Counted from the first letter of the stretch, positions 1 through 8,046 are shown. The stretch is 13,588 nt of DNA from a bacterium (GCA_030698965.1 JAUYLM010000036.1:1-13588), one strand, 5' to 3'. Notes: generated by a model not told the origin, from the sequence alone. Numbers and translations are program-made.

Positions 1-699
1 TTTGGTGGTAAAGAAAGGGGTAAATATTTTTTCAATGTCCTCTTCTTTTATCCCGCAGCCGTTGTCTTCTACTTTTATTGAATTTTTTTCTAAAGATATC
101 CCAATCTTCTTCTTCTCGGTTTTTATTCCGTCGAAAGAATCGATGGCATTTGAAAGTAAATTTGAAAAAATTTGTCGGAGTTTGACGGGATTGCCGTGCC
201 AGGTGCAGTGACCCTCCTCGTTTATCGATATATCTATTCCATTTGTCCTGATTCTGTACTCCAGCAAATGCACGATGTTCTCCAGTTCTTCCCGCAGGAG
301 GCACTCCCTGTCAGACTCTTCTCTCGATAGGGTCGATCGTATGTCGCTTATGTAAGCAGTCATTCTGTCCGAAGCCTCTTTTATTTTTGAGTCTTGTATT
401 TTTTCGGCATGAAGAACCATGGAGGTGAGAGGCGTCATGAGATCGTGGAATAATCCCTGGGATAGCCTGCCAAATTCAGCTGCTTTTGCCAGTTCATTCA
501 TCCTGGCAATTCTACTCTCCTTTAATTCCTTCGTCCTTTCTCCAATCTCAATCTTCATTGCGTCTCGGTCTTTCGCCAGCATCTGTTCCGATATTCTAGT
601 CTGTTCGAGAGTCTTGCGAATCTCTCGGTTGTAAAGCCAGAAAAGAATCGTGGTAAGAATCAGTATGGGACCGAAGGTGAATATATCGACGAAATTCAT
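1..699 (-). CDS. Sensor histidine kinase, C-terminus cut by window edge
   Basis: Two-component sensor kinase that autophosphorylates on His and passes the phosphate to the adjacent response regulator. The 233 visible residues show one N-terminal membrane segment (about 7-22), a charged helical linker (about 25-75), and an H-box with FHDLMTPL, where the phosphoacceptor is His85. The N-box FSNLLSNA lies at about 178-185 and the G1 box VEDNGCGI at about 210-217, followed by an FTPFFTTK-type F-box at the edge. The G2 box and C-terminus lie outside the window. No extracellular sensor domain fits between the single membrane segment and the H-box, so the signal is probably sensed in the membrane or cytoplasm. 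The start codon overlaps the regulator's stop as ATGA, which suggests translational coupling, and there is no Shine-Dalgarno sequence. The family is certain; the signal is unknown. Confidence 0.93.
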   Translation of the reverse strand, partial: MNFVDIFTFGPILILTTILFWLYNREIRKTLEQTRISEQMLAKDRDAMKIEIGERTKELKESRIARMNELAKAAEFGRLSQGLFHDLMTPLTSMVLHAEKIQDSKIKEASDRMTAYISDIRSTLSREESDRECLLREELENIVHLLEYRIRTNGIDISINEEGHCTWHGNPVKLRQIFSNLLSNAIDSFDGIKTEKKKIGISLEKNSIKVEDNGCGIKEEDIEKIFTPFFTTK

Positions 700-1379
700 A
701 TTTCAATCGTATATCCACGCCCAGGAATATTTCGTATCAGTTCTTCCTTATCTGCCGCCTGGTCGTTTCCGCTATTTATCTTCTTCCTGAGTTTGGCTAT
801 GTGGGCTTCTACAGTATTTGAAAAAGGATCGCTTTCGGCATTCCAGACATGCTCTAATATCATGGTCCTGGAGACCACTATTCCAGGATTGCGCATGAGG
901 TATTCCAAAAGGTTATACTCTTTTCTGGTTAGATTCAAAGGCGATTCATTCCTGCAAGCCTCCTTTTTCTCTGTATTGATAGAGAGTTCTCCTGCTCTAA
1001 TTATCGGAGCTTCAATTTTCTTTGGCCTCCTTAGCAGAGCCTTGACCCTGGCCTTAAGCTCATCGAAAGAAAAGGGCTTGGTGAGGTAGTCATCCGCGCC
1101 CTTTTCTATGGAGTCTATCTTCTTCCTGGTATCACCTATAACCGAGAGAAAAATGATGGGAACTGACGATCCTGATCCTCTTATCTCATCGCATACCTCT
1201 ATGCCATTCTTAAGGGGAAGAGAGTGGTCTAGGATGATCACATCATAAGTATTTACCCTTGCCTTATATGATCCTTCCTGTCCGTCAGAAGCTGTTTCAA
1301 CCGCGAACCCATCTTCTTCAAAGCCAGCTTTGATGAATTGGCATGTGCTTGCGTCGTCCTCAACAATCAAGATTTTCAT
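696..1379 (-). CDS. OmpR/PhoB-family response regulator
   Basis: DNA-binding partner of the downstream histidine kinase, 227 aa. The receiver domain (about 1-120) has the acidic pair Asp9/Asp10, the phosphoacceptor Asp51 in ILDHSLP, Ser79 at the usual Thr/Ser switch position and Lys101 in the TKPF motif. The C-terminal winged helix (about 130-227) carries the family signatures NLTRKEYNLLEYL and NTVEAHIAKLRKKI and ends in IPGRGYTIEI. An upstream in-frame ATG at 1415 would add 12 residues (MTIHYSIVYNQP), but it lies inside the promoter. The start at 1379 begins the receiver fold exactly and sits 6 bases after a TATAAT box. The stop overlaps the kinase start by 4 bases. Target genes cannot be read from the window; the divergent DedA-PAP2 gene 44 bp away is a reasonable candidate. 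Confidence 0.95.
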   Translation of the reverse strand: MKILIVEDDASTCQFIKAGFEEDGFAVETASDGQEGSYKARVNTYDVIILDHSLPLKNGIEVCDEIRGSGSSVPIIFLSVIGDTRKKIDSIEKGADDYLTKPFSFDELKARVKALLRRPKKIEAPIIRAGELSINTEKKEACRNESPLNLTRKEYNLLEYLMRNPGIVVSRTMILEHVWNAESDPFSNTVEAHIAKLRKKINSGNDQAADKEELIRNIPGRGYTIEI

Positions 1380-1385
1380 GGGCTG

Positions 1386-1415
1386 ATTATACACTATGCT
1401 ATAATGTATTGTCAT
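1386..1415 (-). promoter_or_regulatory. Promoter of the two-component operon (leaderless type)
   Basis: Read leftward there is a -35-like ATGACA (1415-1410), an 18-bp spacer and a perfect TATAAT (1391-1386). Six bases then separate the -10 box from the regulator ATG, so transcription should begin at or next to the start codon. It faces the promoter of the divergent gene, and the two -10 boxes form a small inverted repeat with an 8-bp gap. Confidence 0.6.
1397..1405 (+). promoter_or_regulatory. Extended -10 promoter for the DedA-PAP2 gene
   Basis: TGCTATAAT is an extended -10 element. The predicted start of transcription is near 1412, leaving a leader of about 12 bases with no Shine-Dalgarno motif before the ATG at 1424. 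No good -35 is visible, which is usual for extended -10 promoters. It overlaps the oppositely oriented regulator promoter, so the two directions may compete or be controlled together. Confidence 0.5.
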
Positions 1416-1423
1416 ATAGCCTC

Positions 1424-2695
1424 ATGCCTGACTACATTTCCAGTATAATAAGCGACCTGCCCCAGCTGCTAGCTAGCGGGGGGTACTGGGTCCTGAGCAT
1501 CATCGTTCTTTTGGAAGGACTGCCTATTATAGGCTCTTTTTTCCCGGGCCATATAGCGATAATTTCCGCCGGGTTTTTGGTAAAAATAGGAGTCTTGAAC
1601 CTGACCCTGGTTCTTCTCGTGACCATCATCATGACTACCATGGGCGATGTTCTCGGCTTTCTTATCGGCAGGCGATACGGCTATTCTTTTTTGCATAAAT
1701 TTGGCAAATATATATTTCTTAAGGAGGAGCATATAGAAAAGGCTAAAAGAATTATTGACAGGCATACGGGCAAAGCCATTATTCTGGGAAAATTCAGCCC
1801 TATTACTCGTCCGCTGATACCTTTCATAGTCGGAGCAAACGGAACTCACATAAAGAAATTCTGGACTTACAATATTATTGGGAGTATTTTATGGGTGGTC
1901 AGTTCAGTTGCGATTGGCTACATCTTTGGGGCGGGCTACCATGTAGTAGCCGGTTCCATTGGAAGGTTTGTATTTGTTGCTACCGTACTCGCGGTTCTTA
2001 TCATCTGGGGATACCGCCTGGTGAACACGCGTTTCCATGTATTCAGAAAATATGAACTCTTTGTCCTGGGTCTGAATCTGATCTCTCTTTGGGCGTTGGC
2101 GAAGACCATTCAGGACAGTTTTTCTTCCAATTCTTTCATCGCAAATTTTGATATCTCAATCAATCTCTTTGTATCTAAAAATATTACTCCTTTCCTTAGC
2201 AATCTTGGCCTCTTTATAAGTACAGCAGGAAGCACAAAAGTCACGATAGCTCTGGGATTGATCATTGGCATCGCTTTTCTCCTCAAAAAGAAATACAGAA
2301 GATCTGCCGTTATGATTTTCTCCATACTGGCATCTTCCGCGAGTTTAGTCCTAATGAAGGGCATATTTCTGCGGACACGGCCTGAAAATGCCTTCCAGAT
2401 TCTCCACGATGCTAGCTTTCCTAGTGGCCACGCCGGTATGGCAGCGGCATTTTTTGTCGCTCTGGCCTACGTATTTACTCCGCAGATTCGTTCGTGGGTA
2501 AAAAGGGAGCTGTTCATTGTAGCCTGCGTTATCGCTATTATACTTATCGGTCTCAGCAGGATTGTTTTGAGCGTTCATTGGCCTTCTGATGTGCTTGCCG
2601 GCTGGTCACTGGGAGTTTTCCTTGCGACCGGATCTATTCTCTTGATAAGATTCCTGAGCGGATTCTTAACAGGTATTAATAAAAAAGAAAATTAG
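1424..2695 (+). CDS. DedA-family / PAP2 phosphatase fusion membrane protein
   Basis: A 423-aa multi-pass membrane protein with two domains. Residues about 1-200 match the DedA/SNARE-associated family, with FFPGHIAIISAG near the N-terminus, the G-D-x-x-G-F-x-I-G-R-R-Y-G signature and the R-P-x-x-P-F-x-x-G motif. DedA proteins are implicated in lipid flipping. Residues about 215-415 are a PAP2 (type 2 phosphatidic acid phosphatase) domain with all three catalytic motifs: KxxxxxxRP (Lys312 to Pro320), PSGH (His336) and SRxxxxxHxxxD (Arg379, His385, Asp389). The likely substrate is a lipid phosphate such as undecaprenyl diphosphate or phosphatidic acid, so lipid-carrier recycling is a plausible role (inference). 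An earlier in-frame ATG at 1343 lies inside the regulator gene and is rejected. The stop is 7 bp before the glutaredoxin gene, so the two are probably cotranscribed. Confidence 0.92.
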   Translation: MPDYISSIISDLPQLLASGGYWVLSIIVLLEGLPIIGSFFPGHIAIISAGFLVKIGVLNLTLVLLVTIIMTTMGDVLGFLIGRRYGYSFLHKFGKYIFLKEEHIEKAKRIIDRHTGKAIILGKFSPITRPLIPFIVGANGTHIKKFWTYNIIGSILWVVSSVAIGYIFGAGYHVVAGSIGRFVFVATVLAVLIIWGYRLVNTRFHVFRKYELFVLGLNLISLWALAKTIQDSFSSNSFIANFDISINLFVSKNITPFLSNLGLFISTAGSTKVTIALGLIIGIAFLLKKKYRRSAVMIFSILASSASLVLMKGIFLRTRPENAFQILHDASFPSGHAGMAAAFFVALAYVFTPQIRSWVKRELFIVACVIAIILIGLSRIVLSVHWPSDVLAGWSLGVFLATGSILLIRFLSGFLTGINKKEN

Positions 2696-2702
2696 ACTCC
2701 GC

Positions 2703-2990
2703 ATGAACATAATTTTATACACAAAAACAGGGTGTCCGTGGTGCAAAGAAGTTCTCAACTTCTTTGCTGAGAAAGGAATAAAATTTGAAGAAAGGGAAGT
2801 TACGGGAAATAAAAATTATTATGATGAATTAGTCGCTAAATCCGGACAAGACAAAACTCCGACCATGGATATTGATGGAGAGATATACGCGGATACTGAT
2901 AGGGAGGCAATAGAAAAAATACTTAATTTGTATCCTTTAGCTTCCACGCCGGAATCATCGCCAAAAGACACAGTGTGCCAATTACAATAA
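2703..2990 (+). CDS. Glutaredoxin-family protein (CPWC)
   Basis: Small thioredoxin-fold redox protein, 95 aa. The N-terminus has a beta strand (NIILYTKTG) followed by the active site CPWC (Cys11, Cys14). The conserved cis-Pro lies in KTPTMDIDGE and an acidic C-terminal segment DTDREAIEKIL follows, as in glutaredoxin/NrdH-like proteins of 75-85 aa. The final ~20 residues (after about residue 75) lie antisense to the end of the MFS transporter gene, look unstructured and are probably not functional. No Shine-Dalgarno sequence precedes the ATG, which follows the DedA-PAP2 stop by 7 bp. It probably reduces cytoplasmic disulfides; its electron donor is not visible here. Confidence 0.88.
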   Translation: MNIILYTKTGCPWCKEVLNFFAEKGIKFEEREVTGNKNYYDELVAKSGQDKTPTMDIDGEIYADTDREAIEKILNLYPLASTPESSPKDTVCQLQ

Positions 2991-4113
2991 ACATGTAGGA
3001 CTGATCTTCTGTATAGATCAGCATGAAGCCGGTTATAAGGGGCGCTATGAAGTAGGAAATTGAACGGGTGATGCGGAAGAAGCCTAGGATGTTCGGGTCT
3101 TTCTGATCTACTGTTTTGAAAAAATAAGTCTCTATCATGATCTCTGCCGATGCCGCTCCCATGCGCGTGATGAAAAGAGCCAATGCCCATACGAAGACAC
3201 TGCTGGAAATAATGGCAGCCAGAGCTATCGTAGACAGACCCAGTAAAGCGAAACCAAGTACCATTATTTCTTTTTCACCATATTTTTTATCCGCAATTTT
3301 TCCTAATGGCAATTGCAAAAGGGGGAATGGCAGGAGCATGACGGTGAGAACTATTCCTATCCCCGACCAGCTCAAGCCCATGACGGTATGGAGGTAAATA
3401 GGGCTGTAGACCACCATCCATGCATAGAATACCTGAAGAATAGTGTTTATGGCGAAAAGGCGGGAATGATTCTCATTTCTTACCAGGCGGATTATGGTTT
3501 TCCAGAGAGAGGGATGGCGGTAATGAGGATCCTTGAATTTTGGAAAATTTTTGAATACCAGATAGAACAGCGGAATCAGCATAAAGAGAGAAGCCACATA
3601 CACGCTTCGATAATCGTTCATTTCCCCAATGATCATGCTCCCTATAAGGGGTCCGACTATCCATGCGCAGTTTATGGAGGTCAGATACATACCTCGTATC
3701 ATCCCGACGTGGGAGGTGTCCGAATAGACCTCCAGGAATATATCCAGGCAGAAGCCTATGAGAGCGACGATCGCTACCTGCAGTACGAAAAAAAGCGCAA
3801 TAAGCCTGGCATCTACGACGGTAGCCAAACCGTAGAGCATCGAGGCTTGTATAATGATAAGCCATAGTGTCGTCGCATAATTCCCCAGTCTGCGTATTAG
3901 AAATGGTGTAAACAAAAATCCCAGGATCGTAGCTGCCGAGCCGATCATGTATATTATCCCAACGTCTTTTTCTGAAGTGAATAGGCTCAGGAAGCTGGAG
4001 TTGGAGTACAGAGGCAATACCAAGTGAAGCGCGTATATGAAGCCGATAACCGCAATAGTATACAGGATATGGCTTTGTTTTTGGAATCTGGGAGGAGCAG
4101 AGTGATGCCTCAT
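2923..4113 (-). CDS. Major facilitator superfamily (MFS) transporter
   Basis: A 396-aa hydrophobic protein with about 12 predicted membrane segments in two six-helix halves separated by a charged loop (about residues 190-215, FPKFKDPHYRHPSLWK). Between helices 2 and 3 a positively charged stretch (PFLIRRLGNYATT) resembles the MFS motif-A loop, and its counterpart in the second half is PLGKIADKKYGEKEIM. Substrate specificity cannot be inferred; drug or metabolite efflux is typical of the family. The start at 4113 lies 23 bp after the RNase J stop and 6 bases after an extended -10 box, so the gene may be transcribed both from the upstream operon and from its own leaderless promoter. Its last 68 bp overlap the convergent glutaredoxin gene. 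Confidence 0.88.
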   Translation of the reverse strand: MRHHSAPPRFQKQSHILYTIAVIGFIYALHLVLPLYSNSSFLSLFTSEKDVGIIYMIGSAATILGFLFTPFLIRRLGNYATTLWLIIIQASMLYGLATVVDARLIALFFVLQVAIVALIGFCLDIFLEVYSDTSHVGMIRGMYLTSINCAWIVGPLIGSMIIGEMNDYRSVYVASLFMLIPLFYLVFKNFPKFKDPHYRHPSLWKTIIRLVRNENHSRLFAINTILQVFYAWMVVYSPIYLHTVMGLSWSGIGIVLTVMLLPFPLLQLPLGKIADKKYGEKEIMVLGFALLGLSTIALAAIISSSVFVWALALFITRMGAASAEIMIETYFFKTVDQKDPNILGFFRITRSISYFIAPLITGFMLIYTEDQSYMFIVIGTLCLLAMIPAWKLKDTN

Positions 4114-4119
4114 GCTCTT

Positions 4120-4128
4120 ATTATATCA
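4120..4128 (-). promoter_or_regulatory. Extended -10 promoter of the MFS gene (leaderless type)
   Basis: Read leftward, TGATATAAT (4128-4120) is an extended -10 element with a perfect hexamer. Exactly six bases (AAGAGC) separate it from the MFS ATG at 4113, so the mRNA probably begins at the start codon. No good -35 is visible. Confidence 0.5.
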
Positions 4129-4136
4129 GATACTCG

Positions 4137-5936
4137 CTATATGCTGAGAAGTACGGGTATAACGATCGGTCTCTTCGCTGTCTTTTGCAGAAGGAATTTG
4201 CTGACATTGTCGGTTATATTTGTCTTTACGTATTCTATATTGATGGGATTCATACCTTTTGTCGATTCTTCGACAGTGTTCTTTATGATCATGCGGGCAT
4301 GATGGAGGAGGTCTTGTGATTCTCTCAGGTAAACGAAACCTCTGGAAATGATATCTGGCGATTTTTTCAGGCGTCCGGTCTGGGCGTTGATGATCGCAAA
4401 AACGATGAATATTCCGTCCTGAGCCAGCATAACCCTGTCTCGGATAACGACATCCTGTATGTCTCCGACGGAGAATCCGTCTACCATGACGATTCCGGAA
4501 GGAGCTTTTTCCTTCAGCTTCACAATCCTTTCTCCATTATCCTGGATTTCTAGGATTGAGCCGTTGTCAGGAATGACAATCTGATCTTCCGTCAGTCCGT
4601 TCGCGTCCTTGGCGATGTCGCCATGAACTCGGAGCATGTAATGATAGCCATGCAAAGGCATGAAGAACTTGGGGTGTATCTTTCTATGTATCCAAGCAGT
4701 CTCATCCCTGTTCGCGTGGCCGGAAGAGTGTACATCAGCTATGCGGTAATGGATGATATGAGCGCCTTGTCGGGAAAGGTTATCCTTGAGCTTCTGTACA
4801 GGCCTCTCATTCCCTGGAATAACCGATGAAGAAAGAAGGACAGTATCTCTTTTTGTGATCTTCACATATTTATGGGTCTTGTTCGAGATGCGCATCATCG
4901 CCGCGAATTCATCCCCCTGGGCTCCTGTTGCCAGGATGATGACTCTCTCCGGAGGGTACTGCGGCATCTGCTCTACGGTAATCAGAGTGTCTTTTTTAGG
5001 CTTGAGCAGTCCAAGGTGGCGGCAAATCTCTATGTTGGTCTTCATGCTCCTTCCTTCGACTACGACTTTCTTTCCGTACTTTTCCGCGAAATCTATGATT
5101 TTGAGCATTCTCTCAAGCAAGGAGGCGAATGTGGCGATTATCAGGCGTCCTTTCGTGTTTTTTATTATCTCTTCGATGTTTCTATGGACCACTTTTTCCG
5201 GAATCGAGAACCCGGGGTTCTCGACGTTCGTAGAGTCGGCCATGAGCAAAAGAACCTTTCGATCCTTGAAAGCGCGGTCGTATTCAGCCTCTTCTTCTTC
5301 CGTCGGTACTCCGTCGATATGATCCAGCTTGAGATCTCCTGTGTGGACGATATCTCCATGTGGAGTATTGATGATGATTCCCATGGCGTCAGGAATGGTG
5401 TGTGTCACCGCAAAAAAACTTACCTTGAGAGCTCCTATAGTGACCGTCTCGCCTTTTTCCACGATTTTGATATTCAAAGGAGGCATGGCCGGGAATTCCT
5501 CCTGGCGCTTCTTTATCATAACTGAAGTCAGCATTCGGGTGTACACAGGTGGATTGCCTATTCTCGGCATGACGTAAGGTATGCCTCCGATATGGTCAAG
5601 GTGTCCGTGCGTGACGATCACCGCCCTGATTCTATCCTTTCTTTCTTCCCGGTACTTGGTATTAGGAAGGATGTAATCGATTCCCGGGGTATTCTCATCT
5701 TTGAATTGAAATCCTATGTCTATGACGATGATGTCATTGCCGTATTCGACAACGGTCATGTTTTTTCCTATCTCCTCCACTCCTCCCAGTGGAACGATGC
5801 GTATGGAATTCGGAGCAAGTGGCGGGACGATATCCTCGGTTCTCTTGTGCACCTGAGTTTCCTCTTTATGCGGCTGACGAGGAGCATTTCGTTGTCCGCC
5901 CCTTGCCGGCCTGTACTCTCTTTTTATCGGATTCAT
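4137..5936 (-). CDS. rnj: Ribonuclease J
   Basis: Metal-dependent endonuclease/5'-3' exonuclease of the metallo-beta-lactamase/beta-CASP family, acting in mRNA decay and rRNA maturation. Length 599 aa, against about 555 for typical RNase J. The extra length is a basic, Pro/Arg/Gln-rich N-terminal tail (about 1-40), probably flexible. The metal ligands are present: HGHLDH (His110, His112, Asp114, His115), His179 and Asp201. The beta-CASP part (about 230-400) includes GRLIIATFASLLERM and ATGAQGDE. HSSGHA lies at 403-408 and PLHG at 427-430. The C-terminal domain (about 470-599) is typical of the family. The gene starts 11 bp after the solute-binding protein stop, within the operon from secG, and no Shine-Dalgarno motif is visible. 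Confidence 0.96.
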   Translation of the reverse strand: MNPIKREYRPARGGQRNAPRQPHKEETQVHKRTEDIVPPLAPNSIRIVPLGGVEEIGKNMTVVEYGNDIIVIDIGFQFKDENTPGIDYILPNTKYREERKDRIRAVIVTHGHLDHIGGIPYVMPRIGNPPVYTRMLTSVMIKKRQEEFPAMPPLNIKIVEKGETVTIGALKVSFFAVTHTIPDAMGIIINTPHGDIVHTGDLKLDHIDGVPTEEEEAEYDRAFKDRKVLLLMADSTNVENPGFSIPEKVVHRNIEEIIKNTKGRLIIATFASLLERMLKIIDFAEKYGKKVVVEGRSMKTNIEICRHLGLLKPKKDTLITVEQMPQYPPERVIILATGAQGDEFAAMMRISNKTHKYVKITKRDTVLLSSSVIPGNERPVQKLKDNLSRQGAHIIHYRIADVHSSGHANRDETAWIHRKIHPKFFMPLHGYHYMLRVHGDIAKDANGLTEDQIVIPDNGSILEIQDNGERIVKLKEKAPSGIVMVDGFSVGDIQDVVIRDRVMLAQDGIFIVFAIINAQTGRLKKSPDIISRGFVYLRESQDLLHHARMIIKNTVEESTKGMNPINIEYVKTNITDNVSKFLLQKTAKRPIVIPVLLSI

Positions 5937-5947
5937 TTTATTTATTG

Positions 5948-7633
5948 TTAATTTCTGCTGTTAAATATTTTCCACACATTGTCTGTCTTGACGTACCATT
6001 TTCCTATTCCATAAAATCTGTCCGTAGGAGACGTTATATCGCTGAGGCTTATGCCTTTGAGCTTATCTGGAACAATGTATATGAATTCGGGAGAATATAG
6101 AAAGACGGCCGGGATATCGTCACGGACTATTTTCTCGAACTGGGAATATATTCTGTCCCTGTCCTTGGCGTCGGAAGTGATCCTAGCGTCTTCCAGGAGC
6201 TTGTCAGCCCTGCTGTTGACGTACATGGCTACATTCAGTCCTGGGGAGTTCCTTTGTGAGGAATGCCAGAAAGCATACAAGTCCAGATCCTTGCCGACCG
6301 ACTCGCCGAAAAGGAGTGCGTCATATTTTCTTGTGGCGATGACATTCTGATAAAGATCGCCGTATTCAAAAACCTTTATAGTAACGCTTGCGCCTATTTC
6401 TTCCCAATTTCTTTTGATTATTTCCGCCGCCTGCTTCAGGTCAGGAGAATCCGCCGTGGCAATTGAGAACTCCAGTACCTGATTTCCTTTCTTGCCGTCT
6501 ACCCACCCGTTCTTTGCCAGGAGAGCTTTCGCGCCGTCTATATTCCGAGGCGGGACGCTGTCTTTTTTTTGCGACGGAAGCGGGCTGTCGCTCCCCATTC
6601 CATATCCATAGAGGACCTCCCTGACCACACCCTCCTTATCTACAGCCATATCCAATGCTTGGCGAACCTCATTTTTGGCAAACAGAGGCGCTTGATTCTG
6701 ATTGAAGAATACTCCGAAAATACGGGGGAGTGGGGCACGGAGAATGCGAACTGATGGTGACGTAGAGGCTATTTGCGCGGCTTCGCCGGCTGAGATTCTG
6801 GAGATGGATTCTATGATGCCACTGTCACGTGCTTCCAGCGCGGATTTCTCATTCGGGTAAAAATAAATCACAAAATCTGAGATGTAAGGCTCACCGTCAT
6901 GATATCGGCTGAATGAAGTCAAGGAATAGCTGATCGGAATGCCTCCGCTGTCGCGCTGTATGTTCTTGATCCGGTACGGTCCAGAACCTATGGGCTCAAT
7001 ATTGTACTGGCTGTATATAAATTGATCAGAATCAATCTTGCTCCAAATATGCTTAGGCAGGATTCCCAATGTCATATTTGAAAGGAATGGAGCATACGGC
7101 TGTTTCAGTATGAATTGTATTTCAGAAGGATTTATTTTCTTGACGGCGACATTCGCCCAATCTGCCCTTCTGGGGCTTTTTATGATACTGTCCTGTATTT
7201 TTTGTATGGTAAATTCAACGTCATCTGTCGTCATTGGGACTCCGTCATGGAAGCGCACATCGTCTTTCAGGGTAAAAGTATATGTCAGGCCGTCCGAAGA
7301 TACCGAATATTTCTCAGCTGAATCTGGAACTATCTTGCCATCCTCATATTTCATCAGTCCGGAATATACGAGGCTGGCAATGTCCCTGTCGACGTCCGTA
7401 AAAGCAAGGACGGAATTGATTGACCTTGGAAGGCCTACAACTCCTTCTACGAGTCTTCCTCCGTGAGCCGGTACGGGCATCAGAAAAGAATTATTGACTT
7501 TTAAAGCCAAAGACATTGCACTTAAGGTGCTTATTATGACCAAAACGCCAAAAACCACTTTTTGGGTTGCTGTGAAGTTTTTTATGAGGGCAAGAATCTT
7601 CTCGCCTCCTTTGATACGAAATTCTCTGCTCAT
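5948..7633 (-). CDS. Family-5 extracellular solute-binding protein, membrane anchored
   Basis: A 561-aa protein of the ABC peptide/nickel-binding family (SBP_bac_5, as in DppA/OppA). A cytoplasmic N-terminus with basic residues is followed by one membrane segment (about 24-44). There is no lipobox Cys, so the protein is held by an uncleaved anchor or signal rather than as a lipoprotein. The family hallmark DGLTYTFTLKDDVRFHDG lies at about 114-131, and the large two-lobed binding domain runs to the C-terminus. No permease or ATPase gene is next to it. It sits 14 bp after secG and 11 bp before RNase J, so the three are probably cotranscribed. Its ligand is unknown; oligopeptides are the family norm. 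Confidence 0.9.
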   Translation of the reverse strand: MSREFRIKGGEKILALIKNFTATQKVVFGVLVIISTLSAMSLALKVNNSFLMPVPAHGGRLVEGVVGLPRSINSVLAFTDVDRDIASLVYSGLMKYEDGKIVPDSAEKYSVSSDGLTYTFTLKDDVRFHDGVPMTTDDVEFTIQKIQDSIIKSPRRADWANVAVKKINPSEIQFILKQPYAPFLSNMTLGILPKHIWSKIDSDQFIYSQYNIEPIGSGPYRIKNIQRDSGGIPISYSLTSFSRYHDGEPYISDFVIYFYPNEKSALEARDSGIIESISRISAGEAAQIASTSPSVRILRAPLPRIFGVFFNQNQAPLFAKNEVRQALDMAVDKEGVVREVLYGYGMGSDSPLPSQKKDSVPPRNIDGAKALLAKNGWVDGKKGNQVLEFSIATADSPDLKQAAEIIKRNWEEIGASVTIKVFEYGDLYQNVIATRKYDALLFGESVGKDLDLYAFWHSSQRNSPGLNVAMYVNSRADKLLEDARITSDAKDRDRIYSQFEKIVRDDIPAVFLYSPEFIYIVPDKLKGISLSDITSPTDRFYGIGKWYVKTDNVWKIFNSRN

Positions 7634-7647
7634 TTGTTATGAGAGTA

Positions 7648-7878
7648 TTAGATGAGGGAAATAAGGGCTCCTACTGCAAAAAGTATTGCAATGACAATGG
7701 TAATAATGAAGATTGTCCTTTCAAAACCGCGGCGCGTGTGAAAAGCCGAGCTGAAATTATCGCTGCCGCCGAAAGCACCGCCTATCTGCGCTCCCGTTCG
7801 CTGGAGTAGTATGGCGGATATAAGGACAATTGCTAGTACAATCTGAATGTACGGTAGAATAGCTTGAATAGTCTCCAT
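7648..7878 (-). CDS. secG: Preprotein translocase subunit SecG
   Basis: Small accessory subunit of the SecYEG channel, 76 aa. There are two membrane segments (about 5-23 and 50-74) and between them the conserved cytoplasmic loop LLQRTGAQIGGAFGGSD, ending in a basic HTRRGFER stretch. An in-frame ATG at 7914 would add 12 residues (MHSSNDHAIVPP) that do not belong to the family and would overlap the -35 box. The start at 7878 gives the usual length and lies 7 bases after a -10 box. First gene of the operon with the solute-binding protein and RNase J. Confidence 0.93.
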   Translation of the reverse strand: METIQAILPYIQIVLAIVLISAILLQRTGAQIGGAFGGSDNFSSAFHTRRGFERTIFIITIVIAILFAVGALISLI

Positions 7879-7885
7879 TGGGGGT

Positions 7886-7914
7886 ACTATAGCATGGTCA
7901 TTTGAGGAATGCAA
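7886..7914 (-). promoter_or_regulatory. secG operon promoter (leaderless type)
   Basis: Read leftward: TTGCAT (7914-7909), a 17-bp spacer ending in TGC, then TATAGT (7891-7886), giving an extended -10. Seven bases separate the hexamer from the ATG at 7878, so transcription should begin within a base or two of the start codon. This fixes the secG start. Confidence 0.6.
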
Positions 7915-7919
7915 TATTA

Positions 7920-7949
7920 TTGATTCCTAGGTACGTGTTTTGATAGAAT
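7920..7949 (+). promoter_or_regulatory. Possible rightward promoter in the secG-groES gap
   Basis: TTGATT (7920-7925), an 18-bp spacer and TAGAAT (7944-7949) form a plausible sigma70-type promoter. It would start an RNA near 7956 running toward groES. No ORF follows. It is weaker than the opposing promoter at 8302-8330. Confidence 0.3.
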
Positions 7950-8046
7950 AAAAGTAAGTCTGTGTGCTTTCTGTATACAGCCATTGTAAAAAATACATTT
8001 TCGTTGGCAAAGGCAGGACATTTTACATGTCGCGATGCCGAGGGGG

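Noticed and set aside
1343..1423. Upstream ATG for the DedA-PAP2 gene
   Set aside because: It would place 27 residues inside the regulator gene and before the promoter. The ATG at 1424 starts the domain properly.
3313..3867. 184-aa plus-strand ORF
   Set aside because: Lies wholly antisense to the MFS gene and shows no family-like features.
4872..5525. 217-aa plus-strand ORF
   Set aside because: Antisense to RNase J, which has intact catalytic motifs. It has no start context and no recognisable domain.
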